Shown: positions 16,716 to 24,719 of the stretch, one piece after another
Numbering within the stretch: position 1 is the stretch's first letter
Layout of the letters: each line of letters begins with the position of its first letter
From: Actinoplanes italicus
GTDB taxonomy: Bacteria; Actinomycetota; Actinomycetes; Mycobacteriales; Micromonosporaceae
Direction: 5' to 3'
Length of the DNA: 64,000 nt
NCBI RefSeq assembly: GCF_003001815.1
Contig: NZ_PVMZ01000011.1
Location: 186,001 to 250,000, forward strand
Notes under the pieces: model-generated
What the model was told of the DNA's origin: nothing
Databases searched by the model: none
What the model saw: only the letters and a program-made list of their open reading frames with translations
Translations under genes and position numbers: made by a program

Positions 16716-18395
16716 ATGACGGATCAACTGATCGCACCGCCCACCGTGGAGGCGCCCCCGGCATCGTGGTGGCGCAACGCGGTCATCTACCAGATCTACC
16801 CGCGCAGCTTCGCCGACTCCAACGGCGACGGCATCGGCGACCTGCCCGGCATCCACAGCCGGCTGCCGTACCTGCGGGACCTGGGCGTGGACGCGGTGTG
16901 GCTCTCCCCCTTCTACGCCTCGCCCCAGGCGGACGCGGGTTACGACGTCTCCGACTACCGCACCGTCGACCCGATCTTCGGCACTGTCGCCGACGCCGAG
17001 CGGCTGATCTCCGGCGCGCACGCCCTCGGCCTGCGGGTCATCGTCGACCTGGTTCCGAACCACTCCTCCGACCAGCACGAGTGGTTCAAGCGCGCGATCA
17101 CCGACGGCCCCGGCTCGACGTTCCGCGAGCGTTACCACTTCCGCCCCGGCCAGGGCGAGAACGGCGAGCTGCCGCCCAACGACTGGCCGTCGATCTTCGG
17201 CGGCCCGGCGTGGACCCGGGTCGAGGACGGCGAGTGGTACCTGCACCTTTTCGCACCCGAGCAGCCCGACTTCAACTGGGAGCACCCGGCCGTCCGCGAC
17301 GAGTTCAAGACCATCCTGCGGTTCTGGCTCGACCTCGGCGTCGACGGCTTCCGGATCGACGTGGCACACGGCATGGTCAAGGAGGACGGCCTGCCCGACC
17401 TCGGCGACATCGGCGAGTGGCACCTGCTCGGCGCCGGTGAGAGCCCGTTCTTCGACCGCGACGGCGTGCACGAGATCTACCGCGACTGGCGCAGGATCCT
17501 CGACGAGTACCCCGGCGAGCGCATCGCCGTGGCCGAGGCGTGGGCGCCGACACTGGCCCGGGTCTCCAACTACGTCCGCGACGACGAGCTGCACCAGGCC
17601 TTCAACTTCAGCTATCTCGGTACGGCGTGGAACGCGCACGAGCAGCAGCAGATGATCGAGGAGTCGCTGGCCGCCATGCGCGTCGTCGGCGCCCCGACCA
17701 CCTGGACGCTGTCCAACCACGACGTGGTCCGGCACACCACCCGCCTGATGCAGAAGATCGACGGCGAGGCCGCCGGGCGCAAACCCACCGAGGTCGACGA
17801 CGAGGCCGGTCTGCGGCGCGGCCGTGCGGCGTCGGCGCTGATGCTGGCGCTACCCGGTTCGGCCTACGTCTACCAGGGCGAGGAGCTCGGCCTGCCCGAG
17901 GTCATCGACCTGCCGCCGGAGGCCCGCCAGGACCCGGCGTTCCACCGCGCGGCCGGCCAGGACGGCTACCGCGACGGCTGCCGGGTGCCGATCCCGTGGA
18001 GCGGCGACCAGGCTCCGTACGGCTTCGGCCCGGACGGCGGCGACAGCTGGCTGCCGCAGCCCGCCTCGTGGGCGGCGCTCAGCGTGGCCGCACAGGCCGG
18101 TGTGCCCGGCTCGACGCTGGAGCTGTACCGCTCCGCGCTCGCGATCCGCAAGACCGACCCGGCGCTGGCCCCGACCGACAACCTGCGCTGGATCGCGGCC
18201 CCGGCCGGTGTGCTCGCCTTCGAGCGTGAGGTCGAGGACGCCCCGGTCTTCCGCTGCACGGTCAACATGAGCGACGAGCCGGTCGCGGTCGGCCGCCCCG
18301 GCGAGCTCCTGCTGGCCAGCGGGCCGATCGAGGGCACCGCCGACAACATCGTGCTGCCGCCCGACACCACCGTCTGGTGGTCCATCACCCGCTGA
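16716..18395 (+). CDS. aglA: GH13 alpha-glucosidase / oligo-1,6-glucosidase
   Basis: A 559-residue cytoplasmic glycoside hydrolase of family 13 that cleaves alpha-glucosides such as maltose, isomaltose or sucrose-like sugars. The conserved regions are all present: VIVDLVPNHSSDQH, DGFRIDVAHGM (nucleophile Asp), VAEAW (acid/base Glu) and LSNHDVVRH (transition-state Asp). There is no signal peptide, so substrates must be imported, but no sugar ABC transporter adjoins. Control by the upstream LacI protein is likely. The symbol is by analogy; exact specificity is not determinable. Confidence 0.83.
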   Translation: MTDQLIAPPTVEAPPASWWRNAVIYQIYPRSFADSNGDGIGDLPGIHSRLPYLRDLGVDAVWLSPFYASPQADAGYDVSDYRTVDPIFGTVADAERLISGAHALGLRVIVDLVPNHSSDQHEWFKRAITDGPGSTFRERYHFRPGQGENGELPPNDWPSIFGGPAWTRVEDGEWYLHLFAPEQPDFNWEHPAVRDEFKTILRFWLDLGVDGFRIDVAHGMVKEDGLPDLGDIGEWHLLGAGESPFFDRDGVHEIYRDWRRILDEYPGERIAVAEAWAPTLARVSNYVRDDELHQAFNFSYLGTAWNAHEQQQMIEESLAAMRVVGAPTTWTLSNHDVVRHTTRLMQKIDGEAAGRKPTEVDDEAGLRRGRAASALMLALPGSAYVYQGEELGLPEVIDLPPEARQDPAFHRAAGQDGYRDGCRVPIPWSGDQAPYGFGPDGGDSWLPQPASWAALSVAAQAGVPGSTLELYRSALAIRKTDPALAPTDNLRWIAAPAGVLAFEREVEDAPVFRCTVNMSDEPVAVGRPGELLLASGPIEGTADNIVLPPDTTVWWSITR

Positions 18396-18422
18396 GAACC
18401 GCCCGGCGATGAGTGAGAGACG

Positions 18423-18457
18423 TCCGGCCATCCCCAGGACGGTGGGGGATGGCCGGA
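18423..18457. terminator. Bidirectional hairpin terminator
   Basis: A 13-bp perfect stem (18423-18435 with 18445-18457) and a 9-nt loop sit between the convergent alpha-glucosidase and the downstream minus-strand gene. Confidence 0.75.
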
Positions 18458-18460
18458 TCC

Positions 18461-19255
18461 TCACGTCGGGTCGTTCCAGGTGAACGCGTAGAAGGCGACC
18501 ATCTGACGGTCGGCGGTGGGCAGCGTCGCGATCTGCAACCAGGCCGTACGTCCGTCGGAGCTGCGGGCGCACAGATACGTGCCTTTGGCCAGCGAAGAGT
18601 AGGGCACCCGCTCGGTCCCGCTGTCGCGCAGACCTCGGCAAGTCGGATGGTCGGGCTCGCCCTGCGCCAGGATGACGAGATTGGCGCCACCCGTCGTGAG
18701 CAGCGCGTCCTCCGTGGCAATCAGATCATTGTCAGTGCGCTGGCCGGCATGCCAGTTGTCGATGTCGGCCGAGTCGTACCCGGTCACGAACCGCAGTTCC
18801 ACGTTCCCCGAGTCCTGCCGGACAAGCGTCGGATCCGGCTGCACCGGCGGCGGATCGGTCGTCGGGGTGGCCGTCGGCTCCGGCCCGGGCCCACTCGTCG
18901 TCTCGTCGGCGGCCGGTTCCGTGCTCGGCGGCGTGCTCCCCGTCGGCACGGTGATCGCGTCCCGCCCGCCGGGCGTCGGCAGCGGGCCCGGTGGAGTGCC
19001 TCCGGTGGCCGTGGTCGCGGCGACGGGCGACGCCGACGCGACCGGCTCCGGGGCCTTCGCCACGGTGACCATGGGCACGGCACTGCCATCCAGCGCCAGC
19101 TGGCCGGATTCGCTCTGCTGCCCCGTCTTCCAGGTCATCGCGGCCCCACCGCCGACGAGCGCGACGAGCCCGAGTGTGATCAGTCCGCCGCGCAGCGCTC
19201 GGCTGCGGGCGAATCGGCGTGGCGTGATGTCACCGGCGGACGCGGGCCGTCTCAG
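18461..19255 (-). CDS. Membrane-anchored protein of unknown function, possible CTG start
   Basis: A single-pass protein: a basic N-terminus, one helix (LRGGLITLGLVALVGGGAAM), a long Pro/Thr/Ser-rich extracytoplasmic stalk, and a C-terminal domain of about 120 residues with NVELRFVTGYDSADIDNW, GEPDHPTC and KGTYLCARSSDGRTAWLQI. Similar C-terminal domains occur on actinomycete surface proteins of unknown role. The first ATG (19138) would remove the helix. No ATG, GTG or TTG exists upstream in frame, but a CTG at 19255 overlaps the preceding TGA as CTGA, so I place the start there. Two cysteines may form a disulfide. Confidence 0.6.
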   Translation of the reverse strand: MRRPASAGDITPRRFARSRALRGGLITLGLVALVGGGAAMTWKTGQQSESGQLALDGSAVPMVTVAKAPEPVASASPVAATTATGGTPPGPLPTPGGRDAITVPTGSTPPSTEPAADETTSGPGPEPTATPTTDPPPVQPDPTLVRQDSGNVELRFVTGYDSADIDNWHAGQRTDNDLIATEDALLTTGGANLVILAQGEPDHPTCRGLRDSGTERVPYSSLAKGTYLCARSSDGRTAWLQIATLPTADRQMVAFYAFTWNDPT

Positions 19256-19707
19256 GTCGTCGCCGGGCTCGCTGGGGGGCGTACCTCCCCGGACCGGCTC
19301 CCGAAGTGCAGATCGCCGTGCACCGTCACCGGCCCGCGGAAGTGCGGCGTGCTCAGATCCCCCTGAACGGTCCCGACGCTGAACGACGTCGCCGGCCCGT
19401 GCCCGAGTTCGTCGAGCAGAGCCCGGGCCGCCGCCAGCAGCTCCCGGTCGCCGGCCGCCGCGTCGGTGTCGAGGTGCGCCTCGATGACCCGGCGGTCGGG
19501 GCGGTCGGCGTCGAGTTCCCGCAACGCCGCCTCGCTGTGCCGCAGGTACGGCCGCAGCAGCGACTTCAGCACGGCGTAGGCGTCCCGCGCGGTCTGCTCG
19601 GCCATCGCCGTGGCGACCGCTCCACCCCCGGCGGCGAGGGCGGTGAGGATGAGATCAAGATCGGCCACCGGAACGGCACCTCCAGGACGCGGGGTCTTCC
19701 CTGCCAC
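19252..19707 (-). CDS. Small protein of unknown function, coupled to the membrane protein
   Basis: A 151-residue mostly helical protein: LDLILTALAAGGGAVATAMAEQTARDAYAVLKSLLRPYL, then a second helical block RELLAAARALLDELG and a polar C-terminus containing VQGDLSTPHFRGPVTVHGDLHFG. It resembles small actinomycete proteins found near conflict or signalling genes, but I do not recognise a defined family. Its stop overlaps the next gene's probable CTG start. It is divergent from the c-di-GMP operon. Confidence 0.6.
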   Translation of the reverse strand: MAGKTPRPGGAVPVADLDLILTALAAGGGAVATAMAEQTARDAYAVLKSLLRPYLRHSEAALRELDADRPDRRVIEAHLDTDAAAGDRELLAAARALLDELGHGPATSFSVGTVQGDLSTPHFRGPVTVHGDLHFGSRSGEVRPPASPATT

Positions 19708-19792
19708 GCAGTGCCCCGATCAACTCATGAAACCCGCGGCGGCCGCCGGACATGACCATGTCCCGCCCTCAAACACCCCGGAGAGTGAGACC

Positions 19793-19847
19793 CGGCTGGG
19801 CCTCACCGCTGTCTCAGACGCGCTATGACAGCGGTCCGGCACAGCCG
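19793..19847. repeat. Diverged copy of a 55-nt inverted-repeat element
   Basis: Aligned without gaps to the hairpin at 26640-26694, this segment matches 42 of 55 positions. Its own arms pair over 21 nt with three mismatches; the inner ACCGCTGTC/GACAGCGGT part is perfect. It lies upstream of the kinase gene and argues against a start as early as 19752. Confidence 0.65.
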
Positions 19848-19919
19848 GAGCAAGCGGGCCGTCGGTGGCAGAGCGGGAGCAAGACTCAGAGTGGGAGGGC
19901 CGGGGCCGATCGGCAGCGC

Positions 19920-22900
19920 GTGATCGAAGACCGCGCCGAAGTGCTGCTCCACGACAGCGACCGCACCCGGGTGACCCGTGTCCGTCTGGACGACGGGATC
20001 TCGGTCGTGCGCAAGCAGCCGCTCGGGGCCGGGGCGGCCGCCCGCCTGAGCAACGAACTGGCTGTGCTGCGGCGCCTGGAATCGGTCGGCGGGACGCCCC
20101 GCCTGGCTCCGGAGAGCCTGGACGGCATCCTGTCGTTGCGGGACGACTCCGGCCGTACGATCGCTGAAGAGGTCTGGGCGACCGGCGCATTGCTGGACCT
20201 GGCGGCCGACCTGGCCGGGATTCTCGCCGGAGTGCACCGCAGCGGTGTGGTGCACCGGGACGTCAGCCCCGCGAACGTGCTGGTCGATCCGGAGACCGGG
20301 CGGCCCACGCTGATCGACTTCGAGCTGGCGGTGCTCGACAGCCGCGACGCCGGGACCGTGCCGGGCCTGGCCGGGACGCTGCCGTACCTGGCACCGGAGC
20401 AGACCGGGCGCACCGGCCGGCCGGTCGATCACCGCAGTGACCTGTACTCGCTCGGCGCCACCCTGTACGAGCTGGCGACCGGGCAGCCGCCGTTCGGGCG
20501 TGACCGGGACCCGCTGAGCCTCGTGCACGACCACCTGGCCCGCGTGCCGGTGGCCCCTTCCGAGGTGAACCCGCGGGTCCCGGCCCTGCTGTCGGAGATC
20601 ATCCTGCGGTTGCTGAGCAAGGAGCCCGAGCAGCGCTACCAGAGCGGCGAGGGCCTGGCCCACGACCTGACGCTGCTGCGGGAGGGGCGGCTGACCGTGC
20701 TCGGCGAGCGTGACTTCCCGATGCGCCTGGCCCCGCCCGCGCGACTGATCGGACGCGAGGCGCCGCTGGCCGCCCTGCATCGGCTGCTCGCCGGGACGTC
20801 CGGTGGCCGCAGCGCGTTCGCGCTGGTCACAGGCCCGCCCGGGGTGGGCAAGACGGCTCTCGTGGACCGGCTGCGCCCCGCGGTTGCCGAGGCCGGCGGC
20901 CGGTTCGTGACCGGCAAGTTCGACCAGTTCCACCACGACCTCGGCGGCGGCGCGGTCCGCGAGGCGTTCGACCAGCTCGCCGACCGGCTGCAGGCCGAGC
21001 CGGAGGACGTGGTGGCCGGGCTGCGCGAGCGGCTGCGCGCGGCGCTCGGCGCGGACTGCGGGCTGATCGCCGCGGCGATGCCGGCGTTCCGGGCGCTGCT
21101 GGACGTGGAGCCGGAGCGGTCCACCGAGGACCCGCGCGCGTTCTTCGCCCGCCTGCGCAAGGCCGGGCTGGCCCTGCTGCGCGCGGTGGCCGGCACCGGG
21201 CCGCTGGTGATGTTCCTCGACGACCTGCAGTGGGCGAGCCGGTCGGCGTTCAGCTTCCTCGACGACGTGCTCGACAACCCGGACGTGCCGGGCCTGCTCG
21301 TGCTCGGCGCCTACCGAGAGGAGGAGGTCGACGAGGCCCACCCGCTGACCGCCGTGCTGGCCCGCCTGCACCGGGAACGCGGCGACGCCGGCGAGGTGCG
21401 CCTGGACAACCTCAGCGGCGGCGACCTGGGAGTGCTGATCGCCGGGATGCTGCGGCTGCCGGAGGCCGGGCGGCTGGCCGAGGTGCTGGCCGAGCGGACC
21501 CGCGGCAACCCGTTCGACACCGTCGAACTGCTCAACGCGCTGCGCCGGGAGGGTGTGCTGGTGCCCGACGGCGGCGGCTGGCGCTGGGACGCGGCCTCGG
21601 TGCGCGACTTCGTCGGGCACGGTGACGTGGTGGCGCTGATCGGTGCGCGGATCGACGCGCTGCCGGACGGCACCCGCGAGGCTGTCGACCTGATGGCCTG
21701 CCTCGGCGGCGAGGTGCCCCTGGAGCTGCTCGGCGCGCCGCTGACCGCGGCCGTCGACGACGGGCTCGTGACGGTCGGCGACGGCACCGCGCGGTTCCGG
21801 CACGACCGGGTGCAGCAGGCGGCGTACGGCCGGCTCGACACGACACGGCGGGCCAGGCTGAGCCTGTCGCTGGCCCGCGACCTGGCGCCGGCCCCGGAGG
21901 CGGCGCCGCTGTACCTGGCCGCGATCGACGAGCTGCTCGTCCCGGGCACGGCCGGCCCGGGCGAGACCGAGGCCGCGGCGAAACTGCTGCGCCGGTCCGC
22001 CACGGCCGCCCGGCGCGTCGCCAACCATGCGACGGCCGAGGTTCATCTCGCGGGTGCGCTGCGACTGCTCGATCAGACCCATGAGATGTACGCGACGCTG
22101 CGCGCCGAATGGCACGCGGCGCTGTGCGCGCTGAGCCGTTTCGACGAGGCGGACCGGGTCTTCGCCGAACTGAACACGCCCGCCCACGACCCGGTGTGGC
22201 GGTCCGGCCCGGTCGCCGAGCACCTCGGCACGCTCACCAACCGCCGGATGCTCGGCGAGGCACTGTCGCTGGGTCTGGACCTGCTCGCCGAGCTGGGCAT
22301 CGACGTGCCCGCCGACCCGGAGGCCATGGCGCCGAGGATCGGTGCCGCGCTGGCCGCGTTCCACGGCTGGCTGGCCACCGGCGGCGACAGCGCCGACCGG
22401 CCGGAGATGACCGATCCGCGGCTGCTCGCGGCGGCGCACGTGATCAACCGGCTGACCGGGGCGGCGTTCTTCGCCGACCGGATGCGGATGGCGTGGCTGG
22501 TGGCGCAGGCGTCCGAGTTGTGGACGGAACACGGTGTCTGCGCGGCACTGACCGGCGTCCTGGGCAACATCGGCATGGTCACGCTCGGTGGCGGCGGTGA
22601 CCCGCGGGCCGCGTACCGGGCGGTCACGCACGTGCTCGCAACCGGGGAGAGCCGCGGCTACGAACCGGAGACCTCGCAGGTGCGGTTCCTGCACGTGGTC
22701 GCGACCCAGCCGTGGTTCGAGCCGCTGGAGAACGGGATCCGCCTGGCACACGAGGCCCGCGACGGCCTGCTGCGCGGCGGCGACCTGCGCAACGCCCTCT
22801 ACACCTACCACGCCTCGGTGCCGCACATGCTCGACAGCATTCCGGACCTCGAGTCGTTCCGCCGTGAGGCGCAGGCCGCCGTGGCGTTCGGCGAGCGGAT

Positions 22901-24719
22901 CGGCGCGGGTGACGACGCGGCCATGTTCGAGTCGTACCTGCGTCTGGTCCGTGCGCTGCGCGGTGAGACAGCCGGCGGGTCGTTCGGCGACGACGAGGAC
23001 GAGCACCTGGCCGGCCTCGCCGGCAGCCCGGCGGCGGCCTCCGTCTTCACGAACCTGCGTTCGCTGTCGGCGGTGATCTTCCAGGACGACGAGACCCTGG
23101 TCCGCACCAGCGCGGAGTCGATGCGGGTGGTGACACAGATGCCGGAGGCCTACACGCTGGCCGGCGCGCACGTCTTCGCCGCGCTGGCCGCAGCGGTCAC
23201 CGCGCGGGAGGCGACCGGCAGGCGGCGGGCGGAGGCGCTGGCCGCCCTCGACCGCAGCCACGACTTCCTGGCCACCCGTGCGGGCTGGCAGCCGGGCAAC
23301 TTCCGGCACCTGTACCGGCTGGTCGAGGCGACCCGGGCCGCGGTGAACGGTGAGTTCGCGGCGGCGGCGGCCGCCTACGACGCGGCGATGTCCGACGCGG
23401 AGACCGCCGGCCGTGCGTGGCACTTCCCGCTGATCACCGAGCTGGCGGCCCGGTTCTACCTGGACCACGGCCTGGAGCACGTCGGGGCGCGGCTGCTGTC
23501 CGAGGCGTTGCCGGGGTACGCCCGATGGGGCGCCACCGGCAAGGTCCACGCGCTCAAGCGGTCCTACCCGGCGCTCGGCTCGGCGCTGGGCGGCACCGCC
23601 ACCACGCGGCCCGCCACGGTAGGCGGCTCCCACAGCATCAACCTGTCCACCGAGGTCATCGACCTGATGGCGGTTCTCGAGGCGGCGCGGGCGCTGAGCT
23701 CGGAGACCGATGTGGACCGGCTGCGGGTCCGGGTGCAGCAGGTGCTCGGCGCGATGACCGGTGCCACCGCGGTGCACGTGGTGCTGCGCGACGACCGGGA
23801 CACCCGCTGGGTGCTGCCGGCCGACGGCGACCGGCCGGAACTCGACGTCGAGGAGGCGGCCCGGCAGGGGCTGCTGCCGCTGAGCGCGATCCGGTACGCC
23901 GAGCGCACCCGCGAACCGCTGCTGGTCGACGACGTGTCGCTGGACGACCGGGTCGGGCGGGACCCGTACCTGGCCGGGCTGGATCACTGCTCGCTGCTGG
24001 TGGCGCCGGTGATCGCGCACGGCGAGCCGCGGGCCGTGCTGGTGCTGGAGAACCGGCTCAGCAGGCGCGCGTTCTCGGCCGGCCGGCTCGACGGCGTACT
24101 GCTGATCGCCGGGCAGCTGACCGTGTCGCTGGAGAACGCGCAGATCTACGCGTCGCTGGAACGGGCGGTCGCGGAGCGTACCGAGGAATTGGCCCGGGCG
24201 AACCACCGTCTCGAGCTGCTCACCGTCACGGATCCGCTGACCGGGCTGCCGAACCGGCGCAAGCTTGCCGCGTTCCTGGACGACACGTGGATGCGCTCGC
24301 AGCGGTCGGGTGAGCCGATCGGCGTCGCCATGATCGACATCGATCATTTCAAGAAGTACAACGACCACTACGGTCACCAGGGCGGTGACGAGTGCCTGCG
24401 GCAGGTCGCCGACGCGCTGGTGGCCAGTGTGCGCAACACCGACCTGGTGGCCCGCTACGGGGGCGAGGAGTTCTGCATCGTGATGCCGGGCGCCGCCGCC
24501 GAGAACGCGATCGTCGTCGCAGAACGGGCCTGCCGTGCCGTGGCACGCCTGGCGCAGCCGCACGCGCTCGCCGGCGGCGGCATCGTCACCGTCAGCGTCG
24601 GGGTCACCTCCGGCACCCCGCTCACCCACCCGGGCGGGCCGGACCAGCTGCAGAAGCTCGCCGACGAGGCGCTGTACGAGGCCAAGCGCACCGGACGCAA
24701 CCGGGTCGTGGGCGGATGA
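19920..24719 (+). CDS. Ser/Thr-kinase-like, AAA ATPase, GAF and GGDEF hybrid protein
   Basis: A 1,599-residue signalling protein. Residues 1-250 are a protein-kinase fold with Lys32, Glu46, catalytic HRDVSPANVL (Asp114, Asn119) and DFE at 133-135 instead of DFG. Residues 275-600 are an AAA ATPase with Walker A GPPGVGKT (305-312) and MFLDDLQWAS. A helical TPR-like region of about 600 residues follows, then a GAF domain (about 1240-1400), a coiled coil (LERAVAERTEELARANHRLELL) and a GGDEF domain with active GGEEF near 1515 and an RNTD inhibitory site. Kinase-AAA-GAF architecture is known from hybrid sensor proteins, where a histidine kinase usually ends the chain; here a diguanylate cyclase does. 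GTG 19920 starts the conserved part. The next gene overlaps by ATGA. Confidence 0.85.
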   Translation: MIEDRAEVLLHDSDRTRVTRVRLDDGISVVRKQPLGAGAAARLSNELAVLRRLESVGGTPRLAPESLDGILSLRDDSGRTIAEEVWATGALLDLAADLAGILAGVHRSGVVHRDVSPANVLVDPETGRPTLIDFELAVLDSRDAGTVPGLAGTLPYLAPEQTGRTGRPVDHRSDLYSLGATLYELATGQPPFGRDRDPLSLVHDHLARVPVAPSEVNPRVPALLSEIILRLLSKEPEQRYQSGEGLAHDLTLLREGRLTVLGERDFPMRLAPPARLIGREAPLAALHRLLAGTSGGRSAFALVTGPPGVGKTALVDRLRPAVAEAGGRFVTGKFDQFHHDLGGGAVREAFDQLADRLQAEPEDVVAGLRERLRAALGADCGLIAAAMPAFRALLDVEPERSTEDPRAFFARLRKAGLALLRAVAGTGPLVMFLDDLQWASRSAFSFLDDVLDNPDVPGLLVLGAYREEEVDEAHPLTAVLARLHRERGDAGEVRLDNLSGGDLGVLIAGMLRLPEAGRLAEVLAERTRGNPFDTVELLNALRREGVLVPDGGGWRWDAASVRDFVGHGDVVALIGARIDALPDGTREAVDLMACLGGEVPLELLGAPLTAAVDDGLVTVGDGTARFRHDRVQQAAYGRLDTTRRARLSLSLARDLAPAPEAAPLYLAAIDELLVPGTAGPGETEAAAKLLRRSATAARRVANHATAEVHLAGALRLLDQTHEMYATLRAEWHAALCALSRFDEADRVFAELNTPAHDPVWRSGPVAEHLGTLTNRRMLGEALSLGLDLLAELGIDVPADPEAMAPRIGAALAAFHGWLATGGDSADRPEMTDPRLLAAAHVINRLTGAAFFADRMRMAWLVAQASELWTEHGVCAALTGVLGNIGMVTLGGGGDPRAAYRAVTHVLATGESRGYEPETSQVRFLHVVATQPWFEPLENGIRLAHEARDGLLRGGDLRNALYTYHASVPHMLDSIPDLESFRREAQAAVAFGERIGAGDDAAMFESYLRLVRALRGETAGGSFGDDEDEHLAGLAGSPAAASVFTNLRSLSAVIFQDDETLVRTSAESMRVVTQMPEAYTLAGAHVFAALAAAVTAREATGRRRAEALAALDRSHDFLATRAGWQPGNFRHLYRLVEATRAAVNGEFAAAAAAYDAAMSDAETAGRAWHFPLITELAARFYLDHGLEHVGARLLSEALPGYARWGATGKVHALKRSYPALGSALGGTATTRPATVGGSHSINLSTEVIDLMAVLEAARALSSETDVDRLRVRVQQVLGAMTGATAVHVVLRDDRDTRWVLPADGDRPELDVEEAARQGLLPLSAIRYAERTREPLLVDDVSLDDRVGRDPYLAGLDHCSLLVAPVIAHGEPRAVLVLENRLSRRAFSAGRLDGVLLIAGQLTVSLENAQIYASLERAVAERTEELARANHRLELLTVTDPLTGLPNRRKLAAFLDDTWMRSQRSGEPIGVAMIDIDHFKKYNDHYGHQGGDECLRQVADALVASVRNTDLVARYGGEEFCIVMPGAAAENAIVVAERACRAVARLAQPHALAGGGIVTVSVGVTSGTPLTHPGGPDQLQKLADEALYEAKRTGRNRVVGG

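Noticed and set aside
19803..24629. 1,608-residue open frame on the minus strand
   Set aside because: It is the antisense shadow of the kinase-AAA-GAF-GGDEF gene. Its composition is Arg/Gln/Val-rich with no domain, while the plus strand has complete motifs.
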